Positions 8,580 to 18,578 of a DNA stretch of 64,000 nt are shown one piece after another. This stretch comes from Bog-756 sp963699105 (lineage in GTDB: Bacteria > Actinomycetota > Acidimicrobiia > Acidimicrobiales > RAAP-2): NCBI GenBank assembly GCA_963699105.1, contig CAVOTI010000003.1, positions 558,001-622,000 of the forward strand, read 5' to 3'. The translations under genes and the position numbers were made by a program. Under the pieces are notes generated by a model. The model saw only the letters and a program-made list of their open reading frames with translations. It did not search any database and was not told the DNA's origin. Every line of letters begins with the position of its first letter. The stretch's first letter is position 1.

Positions 8580-9408
8580 ATGAGCGATCAGCCCGTGGTC
8601 TACGAGGTGGCCGGACACGTCGCCACCATCACCATGAACCGGCCCGAGGTGGCCAATGCCCAGAACACCGCCCTCATCGACGGGATCGACGGCTTCCTCG
8701 ACCAGGCCGACGCCGACGACGAGGTCCGGGTGGTCGTCCTGGCCGGGTCGGGGAAGCACTTCTCGGCCGGACACGACCTGAAGGCCCTGGTGGGCGGGGA
8801 GGAGCCCGACGAGTGGAGCGCCATCCGCGACACCCCCGAGGGGAAGTTCCGCCACGAGCAGGTGATGTACTACGAGCGGTGCAAGCGCCTCTACGCCTTC
8901 CGCAAGCCCACCATCGCCCAGGTCCAGGGAGCGGTGGTGGCGGCGGGACTGATGCTGGCCTGCATGTGCGACCTCATCGTGGCCGCCGACGATGCCGTGT
9001 TCTCCAATCCGGTGCTGCGGATGACCGGCGCCGGGCGTGGAACTGCTGGTGGAGCCGTGGGAGCTGGGCATCCGCAAGGCCAAGGAGTTCCTGTGGACCG
9101 GTGAGAAGATCGACGCCCAGGAGGCCTGGCGACTGGGCCTGGTCAACCGGGTGGTCCCGGCGGCCGAGCTGGCCGAGCGGACGCGCGAGCTGGCCGAGCG
9201 GGTGGCCCTGGTTCCGCCGACCACCGCCCAGGTGGTGAAGGACACCATCAACAACACCGCCACCCTGATGGGCAAGGAGGAGTCGTGGAAGTACCACTTC
9301 ATGGCCCACCACTGGATGCACAACACCGCGACCGCCCTCGACGCCCTCGAGGCCCGCAAGGCGAAGTCCTCCATGAAGGAGGTCTTCGCCGAGCACCGCG
9401 ATGAGTGA
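8580..9408 (+). pseudogene. Enoyl-CoA hydratase, one frameshift
   Basis: Reads as a normal crotonase (about 275 aa) once a single extra G is removed from the GGG at 9033-9035: RMTGAG then continues VELLVEPWELG in the next frame. Domain marks are TITMNRPEVANAQN, SAGHDLKAL (oxyanion hole) and the AVVAAGLMLACMCDL helix; the C-terminal helices follow in the second frame. Codon use is intact on both sides, so this is more likely a sequence error than a dead gene. The TGA at 9406-9408 overlaps the ATG of the next gene (9401). Function: hydration or isomerisation in beta-oxidation. Confidence 0.8.
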
Positions 9409-10646
9409 GGCCGGGGCCCGGGTGGGCGACGGCCCCCCTGGCCGGGCTGCGGGTGATCGACGTCGGCACCCGGATCAGTGCCCCGTTCTGCGCCGGGCTC
9501 CTCGGGGAGATGGGGGCCGAGGTGATCAAGGTCGAGGACCCGGCGGGGGCGACTTCATGCGCACCATCGGACCGTTCGTGCCGACCGGAGGGGACGACTC
9601 CGGACTACTCCCTGTGGTGGGCCGTCGAGGGAAGGGGACGCAAGGGGGTCACCCTCGACCTCCGCCAGCCCCGGGGCCAGGAGCTGTTCCGCCGGCTGGC
9701 AGCCGCACGCCGACGTGGTGTGCGAGAACTTCCGGCCCGGGACCATGGAGGGGTGGGACATCGGGCCCGACCGGTGCGACCCCCGCCTGGTGTGGGCCCG
9801 CATCAGCGTGTTCGGCCAGGACGGCCCGAACGCACGGCGGCCCGGCCTGGACCGGATCGGGCATGGCCTTCGGCGGCCTGCTGGGCCTGACCGGCTTTCC
9901 CGACGGGCCACCGGTGCGGCCCGGGGTCACGGTGTCGGACTACCTGACCGGGGTGTTCGCCGCCGAAGCGGTGACGGCCGCCCTCTACCGGCGGGACCGG
10001 CCCGACGGGGGCACCGGGCGCGGGCGGCGTGGTCGACGCCCCGCTGTACGGATCGGTGCTGCGCATCCTGGAGTGGACCATCGCCGCCCAGGACCGTCTG
10101 GGCACGACGAGGCACCGCGAAGGGAACCGGCTGCCCAACTCGGCGCCGCTCGACAACTATCTGGCCGCCGACGGGCGCTACGTCTGCATCGTGGCCGGAT
10201 CGGACGCCAACTTCGCCCGGCTGTGCGCGGCCATGGGACGGACCGATCTCGTGGACGATCCCCGGTGGTCGACCCTGGCCCGGCGGGCGGCCGGCGGCGA
10301 CGAGATCAACGGACTGGTGGCGGACTGGGTGGCGGCCCGCGGCGGCCGACGAGATCGAAGTCGGTCTGCATCGACCACGGGGTGCCGGTCGGCCACCATC
10401 AGCGACGCCGCCGACATCGTGGCCGACCCCCATGTCGGCGGCCCGGGGCGACCTCGTCACCGTGGAGGACCCGGTGGCCGGGGCCCATCTCCAGCAGGCC
10501 CCGTTCCCCCGGCTGGACGGAGCGGCTCCGGAGCGCCGGCCCCGGCGCCGGCCCTCGGACAGCACAACCGGGAGGTGTGGAACGAGCTGGTCGGGCTGTC
10601 GACGGACGAGGTCGACGCACTGGCGGCCAGAGCGGGCGTCATCTGA
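9401..10646 (+). pseudogene. Class III CoA transferase, many frameshifts
   Basis: All parts of a ~410-aa CaiB/BaiF CoA transferase are present in order but scattered over three frames: PLAGLRVIDVGTRISAPFC, GAEVIKVEDPAG, DYSLWWAVEGRGRKG, VCENFRPGTMEGWDIGP, MAFGGLLGLTGFPDG, VVDAPLYGSVLRILEW and NREVWNELVGLSTDEV. I count at least eight frame changes, most explained by one extra G or C in a short run (for example near 9433-9438, 9859-9861 and 10022-10024) and one by a missing G near 9546. No in-frame stop by substitution is needed. It is the worst-affected gene in the damaged tract. Start ATG 9401, stop TGA 10644-10646. Confidence 0.75.
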
Positions 10647-10670
10647 CGCTGCGGGTATCCTCAGCCGATC

Positions 10671-11502
10671 ATGACCCGACTGGCGATGCGACGCCGAGGG
10701 CGCCACCGGTCGATCCTGTCCGAGAGCGCCGGAGTTCATCAGCGACCTGGTGTTCGAGTTCGACGTGACCGGCCAGGCCGGACCCACGGCTAGGGCCAGG
10801 CCTCGATCACCCCGATGATGGAGTCGGCCGGGTCGCTCGTCCGACCGGCGGTGCTGTTCACCATCGCCGACTGCATCGCCGGGGTGCCGGCCATGCACGT
10901 GCCGGCCCGCCCGGCTGGCGGTCACCCTCGACATGGCGGTCCGCATCGTGGCCGGACCGATGGGCACGAGCTCGACGTGACCTCGGACGTCCTGAAGAGG
11001 GGCCGGAACACCGTGGCCAGCGAGGTGCGGTTCACCGATGCCGGATCGGGCCGGCTGGCGGCCCTCTGCTACCTCACGTTCATGACCTCGCCCCGGCCCC
11101 AGGACCTTCCCCGCCCATCCTCGACGGCATGGGATTCACGGACCTGCCCGTGCCGTTTCCCGAGCGGGTCGGACTACGGACCGTCGCGCGCCGGCGTCAC
11201 CGAGGTCGACCGCCGCCCCTTCGTCGATGCAGGCCGCCGGCTCGCTGCAGGGGGGCATCGTGGCCCTTCTGGCCGAGACGGCGGCCGAGTCCTTGACCGG
11301 CCGGCCGGTCACTCGAGCTCGATGCCCGGTTCTTCACCGGGGTGCGGGTGGGACCGGGCCGGGCCACCGCCGAGGTGGTCGGGGACGGCCTGGTCCGGGT
11401 CGAGGTGCGGGACGTCGGGCAACGCCGACCGACTGGCGGCCCTGGTGACGGCCCGGGTGGCCCCCCGCCGGGGACGGGACGGGGCCGGACCGTGCCGGGT
11501 GA
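10671..11502 (+). pseudogene. Acyl-CoA thioesterase-like (hotdog) protein, frameshifted
   Basis: Pieces in three frames assemble into a protein of about 275 aa with two hotdog-like halves. The first half has ITPMMESAGS, RPAVLFTIADCIAGVPA and VTSDVLKRGRNTVASEVRF; the second has VTEVDRRPF, AGSLQGGIVALLAETAAES, VRVGPGRATAEVV and DRLAALVTARVAP. This is the pattern of PaaI/acyl-CoA thioesterase proteins hydrolysing acyl-CoA. Lesions include an extra C near 10914-10917 and one in the C run near 11466-11471; correcting the latter gives a stop at 11500-11502 that overlaps the GTG of the next gene, which supports the reconstruction. Confidence 0.65.
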
Positions 11503-12451
11503 CGGGGACACCGGCGCCGCCGCCGGACGAATTCGGCATCTACCTCCCCCAGGTGGCGCTCACCTACCGGCGTGATCGAGCGGGCGCGGGCCGTCGAGGA
11601 GCTCGGCTACGACTCCCTGTGGCTCTACGACCATCTCTACAGCCCGGGCCAGCCCGACCTCCCCTCGCTTCGAAGGGTGGACCCTGGCCACCTACCTCCT
11701 GGCCCAAACCAGCCGCCTCCGGGTGGGCCATCTCGTCCTGTGCAACAACTTCCGGCATCCGGCCCTGGTGGCCAAGATGGCCGCCACGCTGGACGTGCTC
11801 TCTGGGGGGCGGCTCGAGCTGGGCCTGGGGAGCGGCTCGGTGGCCGAGGAGCACCACCAGGCCGGACTGCCCTGGGGCACGGCCGGCGAGCGGTCCGGAC
11901 GACTGGCCGAGGCCCTCGAGCTGCTCACCCGGATGTTCGCCGGATCGCCGACGAGCTTCGCCGGAACGCACTACCAGGTGACCGACCTGCCCAGCCTGCC
12001 CCGGCCGGCCCAGATCCCCCGGCCGCCCATCCACGTCGGGGGGACCGGGCCCCGGCGCACCCTGCCGGCGGTGGCCCGCTATGCCGACGTCTGGAACATC
12101 CCGACCTACGGGCTGGCCGGGTGGGAGGAGAGCGGGCGCCGGCTCGACGCCGAGTGCGAGGCCATCGGGCGGGACCCGGGCTCGGTGCGCAGGTCCCAAG
12201 AGGCGGTGCTGGTGCTGGCGCCCGACGAATCGTCGCTCGAGGAGGCCAGGGCCACCGCCCTCCGGCGCTACGGCTCTCCGGGGTTCGGCCTGGATGCCGG
12301 CGGCTTCGTCGGTACGCCGCCAATGGTGGTCGACCGGATCGCCGCCCTGGTGGAAAAAGGCGTCTCCATGTTCGTCTTCATCACCCACGACCGGGCCGAC
12401 CGGCGCACCCTCGAGTTGTTCGCCGACCGGGTCATGCCCGAGTTCCGATGA
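11499..12451 (+). pseudogene. LLM-class flavin-dependent oxidoreductase, two frameshifts
   Basis: Luciferase-like monooxygenase fold of about 316 aa, probably F420- or FMN-dependent. Seen: EFGIYLPQVALTYR, ELGYDSLWLYDHL, RLRVGHLVLCNNFRHPALVAK, LDVLSGGRLELGLGSGS, PIHVGGTGPRRTL and VGTPPMVVDRIAALVEKGV. Two frame changes, near 11568-11572 and 11668-11675, each fit a single extra base; the 3' two-thirds is clean. GTG 11499 overlaps the previous stop. In F420-using actinobacteria such enzymes take part in oxidation of lipophilic substrates; the specific reaction here is unknown. Confidence 0.75.
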
Positions 12452-12492
12452 GCCGAAGGCGCCGGCCCGGCCGATCGGACAGGGGCTGACCG

Positions 12493-12945
12493 GTGGAGCT
12501 GTGGGAGCTGGCGGCCCGGGAGAGCATCCGCGACCTGGTGGCCCGGTACAACGCCAACGCCGACGCCGGTCGCTTCGACCACGTGCTGGCCCTTTTCGCC
12601 GACGACGCGGTGATGGAGCTGGTGTCGGCGGCCGGGGAGGTCAGCCGGTACGAGGGGGTGGACCGGATCGCCACCATCTTCACCGGGACCAAGGCGGCGT
12701 GGGACGCTGAGGCGGCCGGGGCCGGTCGACCCCACCACGTCCGCCACTTCGTGGCCACCCACCAGATCGACGTCGAGGACGAGACCCGGGCCCGGGGCCG
12801 CAGCTACTTCGTGGTGCTGATGGCCCACGGGGTCGACCACTGGGGCCGGTACGTCGACCAGTACGGCGTCCGACAGGGCCGTTGGGTGATCACCGGTCGC
12901 CGGGCCATCTCTGACGGGCGCACCGACCGGGGTTCTCTCACCTGA
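12493..12945 (+). CDS. SnoaL/NTF2-like protein
   Basis: Intact 150-aa protein starting with GTG 12493. The N-terminal helix ELAARESIRDLVARYNANADAGRFDHVLALFADDAVMEL-type layout and the strands ending in GRWVITGRRAI match the NTF2-like cone fold found in ketosteroid isomerases, dehydratases and ring-hydroxylase small subunits. It is the only undamaged gene within the frameshift tract and the last gene of the plus-strand operon. Its 3' end overlaps by 8 bp the 3' end of the opposite-strand CoA transferase. Likely an isomerase or dehydratase for a pathway intermediate, by fold only. Confidence 0.75.
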   Translation: MELWELAARESIRDLVARYNANADAGRFDHVLALFADDAVMELVSAAGEVSRYEGVDRIATIFTGTKAAWDAEAAGAGRPHHVRHFVATHQIDVEDETRARGRSYFVVLMAHGVDHWGRYVDQYGVRQGRWVITGRRAISDGRTDRGSLT

Positions 12946-14330
12946 TCCCCAACTCGGCCAGGACCGATTCGGTGTCGGCCCCCAGTTCGGCCGGTGGCGC
13001 CGGGGGCCGGCCGGACCCGGGCCCGGCGGGCGGCAGCGGGAACGGGCGGGACGGAGCCCTCGACCCGCCGGTATCGACCCGGGCCGGCCGGCCGCATCCG
13101 GCGGCCACGTCGGCCATCGGCACGTCGACGACCCATCCGCCTCCCAGTTGGAGGGCGCTCAGACCGGCGACGGTCGCCGCCATCCCGCTCAACGGGTCGG
13201 CGATGGCATCGCCGCAGAAGCACGGGCCACGGGCGTCCCACACCACCAGCCCGCCCGCGGCGGCGGCATCGTCACCGAACGCCACCCGTTGGGCCGAGGA
13301 ACCGGCCCCCCGGCCCCGTACCCGGTGATCGAGAGCCACACCCGGGTGTCGGCCCGCCTCGACCCACGTCACGGGCCACCAGGCCGAGCTGGTCCAGGGC
13401 GCGGGGTCGGGCGGCGGCGATGACGACATCGGCCCGGGACACGAGGGCGGCCATCGCCGGCGGCCGCCGAGGGGTGTCGAAGTCAAGGCTGACCGAGGCC
13501 TTGCCGCCGTTCAACGACGGCGAAGAACTGCGGTGGTCCTGCCCGGGCGGCGTCGGGTCTCCACCGATGACTCCACCTTGACCACCCGGGCGCCGGCCCG
13601 TTGCAGCAGGCTCGCCGCCAGGGGTCCGGCCCACAGCGCGGACAGGTCGACGACCAGCAGATCGCCCGGAGAGCCGGGCCGGAGCGGACCTCCGGTCCGG
13701 ATCGATCCGGGCCCGGACCCCGGGGATGCCGAGACCGAGCTGATCGAGCTGGTCGGACGGACCGAGCTGGTCGGACGGACCGGGCCCGTCCCCGATCCGG
13801 CCCCGTTCGCCCACCACGGCGACCGGCAGGCCGAGCAGGATCGATCGGCCGATCAGGGCGACGGCGTCACGCCCGGCCACCTCGTCGGCCACCGCCGCCC
13901 AGTCCCCAGCGGCCACCGGGTGGAGGGGCTCGAGCCAGGCATCGACCAGACCCCAGTCGTCGGGTCGGGCCAGGTTCACCGCCAACCAGCCGTCGGCCGC
14001 CGGCATCAGGCGGGCCGTTCCGCCGCAGCTGAACTCGCCCCGGCGGCGGAAGCCCGTTGAGGACGGCCCGCTCGGCCAGGAGGGCCAGCGGGTCGACGAC
14101 ACCGGCGGCCCAGGAAGCCCGAACGGCGTTCGAGCTCGGCGGCCAGGAGCCGGCCGCAACCGCCAGTCCCCCGGGGGGATCGAGCGGCGGGCCGTCGGGG
14201 CGACCCGCAGAGGGGGCCCGATCCCCGAACCGGCCCACGTCTCTCGGGGGTCGGCCGGCTCGATCCGTGCCCCGGCCCCCGGTCGCTGCCCACCCTCGTA
14301 CATCCGGTGGTCAAGGTACCGGGTGGCCAT
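12938..14330 (-). pseudogene. Two-part CaiB-type CoA transferase, frameshifted
   Basis: Starting at ATG 14328-14330 (MATRYLDHRMYEGG) and ending at TGA 12938-12940, this gene reads through at least three frame changes. The first half resembles the C-terminal half of a CoA transferase (ARLMPAADGWLAVNLARPDDW), and the second half starts afresh with DLLVVDLSALWAGPLAASLL and AGARVVKVESS and carries DPLSGMAATVAGLSAL. Two CaiB-like parts in one chain resemble double-length CoA transferases. Lesions again sit in G/C runs. It is divergent from the MaoC gene with 72 bp between starts. Confidence 0.65.
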
Positions 14331-14402
14331 GGCCGGCGCCACCGGGGCCCGACCACCGGCCCGGTTCGGGCGGGTGGGGACGGGCCGGCGATATCGTCGG
14401 GC

Positions 14403-14877
14403 ATGCAGACCATCTCCTCTCCCGCCGATCTCAGCCCGCTCATCGACCGGCATCTCGGGTTCAGCCGGTACCTGGACGTGACCCAGGAGCGCATCGACCT
14501 CTTCGCCGACGCCACCGGTGACCACCAGTGGATCCACGTCGATCCCGAACGGGCGGCCACCGGACCGTTCGGCGGGAACCATCGCCCACGGCTACCTGAC
14601 CCTGTCGCTGGGCCCGGAGCTGTTGCACGACGTGGTCACCTGGCAGAACATGCGGATGGGGGTCAACTACGGGCTGAACAAGGTCCGGTTCCCGTCCCCG
14701 GTGCCGGTCGGCTCCCGCATCCGGGTGGGGGCGGTGCTCCGCCAGGCCGACGAGCTGGAGGGCGGCGGGGTCCAGGTCCGGCTGGACCTCACCTTCGAGA
14801 TCGAGGGGGCGGCCAAGCCGGCCTGTGTGGCCGAGCTCCTCCTCCGCTACTTCTTCGCCGAGCCGGCGGCGCCCTGA
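14403..14877 (+). pseudogene. MaoC-like (R)-specific enoyl-CoA hydratase, one frameshift
   Basis: Hotdog-fold hydratase of about 157 aa. The catalytic hydratase-2 segment is clear (FADATGDHQWIHVD), followed by GPFGG, then in the next frame TIAHGYLTLSL, RVGAVL and a final strand. One extra base in GCGGGAACC (14573-14579) explains the switch. MaoC proteins hydrate trans-2-enoyl-CoA and often act on bulky substrates. ATG 14403 is the natural start (MQTISSPADL). Confidence 0.78.
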
Positions 14878-14987
14878 CCGGCGGCCGGCGGCCGCACCGG
14901 GAGTCTTCGCTGTCCGAGAACAGGGTTTCTCATGTAGCCTGATCGTGGCATACCGGGAAGCTGGGGAGTCAACAGGGAGGGATCAAC

Positions 14988-15843
14988 GTGGGAAAGCTCG
15001 AAGGAAGAGTCGCATTCATCACCGGTGCGGCACGGGGGCAGGGGCGCAGTCACGCCATCCGGCTGGCCCAGGAGGGTGCGGACATCATCGCCGTCGACAT
15101 CCTCGACAACATCTCCAGCATGAACTACCCGAACGCCACTCCCGAGGACCTGGCCCAGACGGTCAAGGAGGTCGAGGCCCTCGACCGCCGCATCGTGGCC
15201 GCCAAGGGCGACGTCCGCATCCGGGAGCAGCTGAAGACGGCGCTGGACGACGGGATGGCCAAGTTCGGGCAACGTCGACATCGTGGTGGCCAACGCCGGC
15301 ATCCTGTCCGGACGGGACGACACCCTGTGCGGCGGCTTCGTCGACGTCACCGACGTCGACCTGATCGGGGCCATGAACACGGTGGCCGTCTCCCTGCCCC
15401 ACCTCCAGTCGGGCGCCTCGATCATCGTCACCGGTTCCACCGCCGGCATGATGAAGGGCACCACGGAGATGATGGGCAACACCGGCGGCGTGGGGTACGC
15501 CTGGGCCAAGCAGACGGTCATCCGCTTCGTCGAGGTCCTGGCCCTGCAGCTGGCCCCGGCCATGATCCGGATGAACGGGGTCCACCCCACCAACTGCGAC
15601 ACCGATCTCCTCCACAACTCCGACATCTACCACTCGTTCCGCCCCGACCTCGAGAACCCCACCCGGGAGGACGCCATGGAGGCCTTCCCCTTCATGCAGG
15701 CCATGCCCATCCCCTACATCGACCCTCTGGACGTCAGCCACCTGGTGGCCTTCCTGGCCAGCGACGAGTCCCGTTACATCACGGGCATGAACATCCGGGT
15801 CGACGCTGGGGGGATGCTGAAGGCACCACCGGCCCTGGGCTGA
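14988..15843 (+). pseudogene. Mycofactocin-type short-chain dehydrogenase, one frameshift
   Basis: SDR of about 284 aa. The N-terminus VAFITGAARGQGRSHAIRLA followed by GADIIAVDI is the pattern of the mycofactocin-dependent SDR family, which holds its NAD cofactor tightly and uses the redox peptide mycofactocin as electron carrier. NAG is in VVANAGIL, the active-site Tyr-Lys pair is in YAWAK, and the C-terminus is GMNIRVDAGGMLK. One extra G in TTCGGGC (15267-15269) breaks the frame inside the segment MAKFG-NVDIVV. GTG 14988 has GGAGGGATC upstream. Probably an alcohol dehydrogenase of the pathway. Confidence 0.8.
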
Positions 15844-15923
15844 GCACTTCGACCGACGACAGACATTCGATATCCCGCTGAGTGCCACTCGGAATCGAAG
15901 CGGGACGGGAAGGAGAAGCAGCA

Positions 15924-17208
15924 ATGGAGATCAACGACATGGTCATGGTGAGTGTGGACGACCACGTGGTCGAGCCGCCGGACCTCTTCAAGGGCCATCT
16001 CCCGGCCAAGTACGTGGACCTGGCCCCCAAGTTCATCACCAACGAGGACGGCACCAACGCCTGGCTCTACGAAGGGAACGTCCTGCCCAACGTGGCCCTC
16101 AACGCGGTGGCCGGCCGGCCGCCCGAGGAGTACGGCCTCGAGCCGACCTCGTTCCAGCAGCTGCGTCCCGGCTGCTACGACATCGACGAGCGGGTGAAGG
16201 ACATGAATGCCAACGGCGTGCTGGGTTCGCTGTGCTTCCCGTCCTTCCCCCAGTTCTGCGGCCAACTCTTCGCCCGCACCGAAGACAAGGACCTGGCGCT
16301 GGCCCTGGTGCGGGCCTACAACGATTGGCACATCGACGACTGGTGCGGCAGCTATCCGGGCCGGTTCATCCCCTGTCCGCTCCCGGCCATCTGGGACCCG
16401 GAGGTGCTGGCCGCCGAAGTGCGACGCACGGCGGCCAAGGGCGCCCATGCCGTGACCTTTTCCGAGAACCCGTCCAAGCTGGGCTGGCCCAGCATCCACT
16501 CCGACTACTGGGACCCGTTCTGGAAGGTGTGCAGTGACGAGGCGGTGGTGGTGTGCATGCACATCGGTTCGTCCTCCGACATCGTCATCACCTCGGCCGA
16601 CGCCCCCATCGACTGCCTCATCACCCTGACGCCCGATGAACATCGTGCAGGCGGCGGCCGACCTGGTGTGGTCGCCGGTGCTCCGCAAGTTCCCGGACTT
16701 GAAGGTGGCCCTGTCCGAAGGCGGGATCGGCTGGGTGCCCTACTTCCTCGAACGGGTCGACTACAACTACGACCGCCACCACCTGTGGACGGGACAGGAG
16801 TTCGGGGACCAGCGACCGAGCGAGGTGTTCAACCAGCACGTGCTGACCTGCTTCATCGACGACCGGTTCGGCGTGGCCAGCCGGGGCTATCTGGACATGG
16901 ACAACGTGATGTGGGAATGCGACTATCCCCACTCCGACTCCACCTGGCCGACCGCCCCGGAAAAGCTGAACGAGAGCATCAACGCCATCTCGGATCACGA
17001 CGTCGACCGGATCACCCACCTCAACGCCATGCGCCACTTCCACTTCGACCCGTTCACCACCCTCGGGGGCCGGGAACAGTGCACGGTCGGGGCGCTGCGG
17101 GGCCAGGCCGTGGGCCACGACGTGTCCATCAAGGCGAGGAACCTGGACAGCATCCAAAAGCGCGGCACCCGGTCGGTCGACCTGTTGTCCGCCGCCTCGT
17201 CCAACTGA
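15924..17208 (+). pseudogene. Amidohydrolase-2 family metal-dependent hydrolase, one frameshift
   Basis: About 427 aa after correction. The start motif VSVDDHVVEPPDLF, the long TIM-barrel body with GRFIPCPLPAIWDP, HIGSSS, the LSEGGIGWVPYFLERVD segment and WECDYPHSDSTWP (a metal-ligand Asp near the C-terminus) match the amidohydrolase-2/ACMSD-like hydrolases and decarboxylases. A single extra C in the run at 16632-16634 splits the gene between ITLTP and MNIVQAA. ATG 15924 follows AAGGAG. These enzymes often cleave C-C bonds or open rings in catabolism; the substrate here is unknown. Confidence 0.8.
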
Positions 17209-17296
17209 CTCCCCCGGGCCGGACATCTCCGGACGCCGGTCCCCCTCCGCCCGATCCACGCGCCGTACCCTTGGCGTCGACCAAAGGATAGACATC

Positions 17297-18514
17297 ATGG
17301 CCAATGCCCTCTCAGGCTTCCGAGTGCTGGAAGTGGCGTCGTGGATGTTCGTCCCCTCGGCCGGGGCGGTACTGGCCGACTGGGGCGCCGACGTCATCAA
17401 GGTCGAGCACCCGGTGACCGGCGATCCCCAACGGGGACTGTCGTCGATGGGTTTGATCCCGGGCGGCGACGGCGCCGTCAACTACATCATCGAACAGCCC
17501 AACCGGGGCAAGCGGAGCATCGGGATCGACATCAGCACCGAGGGGGGCCGTGACCTGCTCTACCGGCTGGCCGCCACCTCCGACGTGTTCCTCACCAGCT
17601 TCCTCCCAGCCGTGCGCCAGCGGCTGCAGATCGACGTCGAGCACATCAAAGCAGTGAACCCCCGGATCGTCTACGCCCGGGGCACGGGCCAGGGACCGCT
17701 GGGACCCGACCGCGAGAAGGGCGGGTACGACGGCGCCTCCTTTTGGGGCCGGGGGGCGGTGGGAAGTGCCCTCAAGCCGGGCGACGCCGAGTTCCCCATC
17801 GGCGGCCGGCCGGGCTTCGGTGACCTGGCCGGCGGCATGGCCATCGCCGGTGGCATCGCCGCCGCCCTCCTCCAGCGGGCCACCACCGGCGAAGCCCCGG
17901 TGGTCGATGTGTCGCTGCTGGGCATCGCCATGTGGATGCTGTCCCCCGACATCGTGGCCTCTGGCCTGTACGGCGGCGATCCGATGCCCAAATTCGACCG
18001 GAGCTCGTCCCCCAATCCACTGGTGGGGAGCTACCGGACCAGCGACGGGCGCTTCATCACGTTGATGATGCTCCAGTCCGACCGGTTCTGGCCGGATTTC
18101 TGCCGGCACATCGATCGGCCCGACCTCATCGACGACCCCCGCTTCGCCGACGGGGGCGCCCGGTACACCAACGGCAAGGAGTGCGTCGCCATCATCGACG
18201 AGGTGTTCGCCTCGCGGACCTACGAGGAGTGGAAGCAGGCGCTGGCCACCCTGGAGGGGGTGTGGGCCCCGGTGCAGCTGCCGGGCGAGCTGGCCGACGA
18301 TCCCCAGGTCGGGGCCAACGGCTACCTGGCCCACGTGGAGCGGGAGGACGGCAAGGAATACGACCTGGTGACCAACCCGGTGCAGATGGACGAGACGGGC
18401 GACCACCTGGTTCCCGCCCCCGAGCACGGGCAGCACACCGAGGAGATCCTCCTCGAGCTCGGTCTCGAGTGGGACGAGATCATCGCCCGCAAGGACGCCG
18501 GCGCCATCTTGTGA
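17297..18514 (+). CDS. Class III (CaiB/BaiF) CoA transferase
   Basis: Complete 405-aa enzyme. GFRVLEVASWMFVPSAGAVLADWGADVIKVE-type N-terminus, NRGKRSIGIDI, FLTSFLPAVRQRLQID, the GGYDGASFWGRG region and the EELLxELGL-like C-terminal end are all present. ATG 17297 has AAAGGA upstream. It is the first undamaged gene after the frameshift tract and a clear paralogue of the truncated gene at the window start, so the two may act on related acyl groups or form a heterodimer. It converges with the SDR at 18579. Confidence 0.93.
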   Translation: MANALSGFRVLEVASWMFVPSAGAVLADWGADVIKVEHPVTGDPQRGLSSMGLIPGGDGAVNYIIEQPNRGKRSIGIDISTEGGRDLLYRLAATSDVFLTSFLPAVRQRLQIDVEHIKAVNPRIVYARGTGQGPLGPDREKGGYDGASFWGRGAVGSALKPGDAEFPIGGRPGFGDLAGGMAIAGGIAAALLQRATTGEAPVVDVSLLGIAMWMLSPDIVASGLYGGDPMPKFDRSSSPNPLVGSYRTSDGRFITLMMLQSDRFWPDFCRHIDRPDLIDDPRFADGGARYTNGKECVAIIDEVFASRTYEEWKQALATLEGVWAPVQLPGELADDPQVGANGYLAHVEREDGKEYDLVTNPVQMDETGDHLVPAPEHGQHTEEILLELGLEWDEIIARKDAGAIL

Positions 18515-18578
18515 ACCCCGACTGACCCCACTTCCCCCGGCCCGGGACCGGTCGGCGACGGTCGGCGAGGGGTCGGCT

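Noticed and set aside
9021..9045. Programmed frameshift in the enoyl-CoA hydratase
   Set aside because: No slippery heptamer or following structure is evident, the family does not use recoding, and neighbouring genes carry the same type of indel.
12268..12840. 190-aa minus-strand open frame opposite the SnoaL-like gene
   Set aside because: Antisense shadow; composition typical of reversed high-GC coding sequence.
9033..16634. Transposon or insertion-sequence activity as the cause of the broken genes
   Set aside because: No transposase, terminal inverted repeats or target duplications are seen; lesions are single-base.
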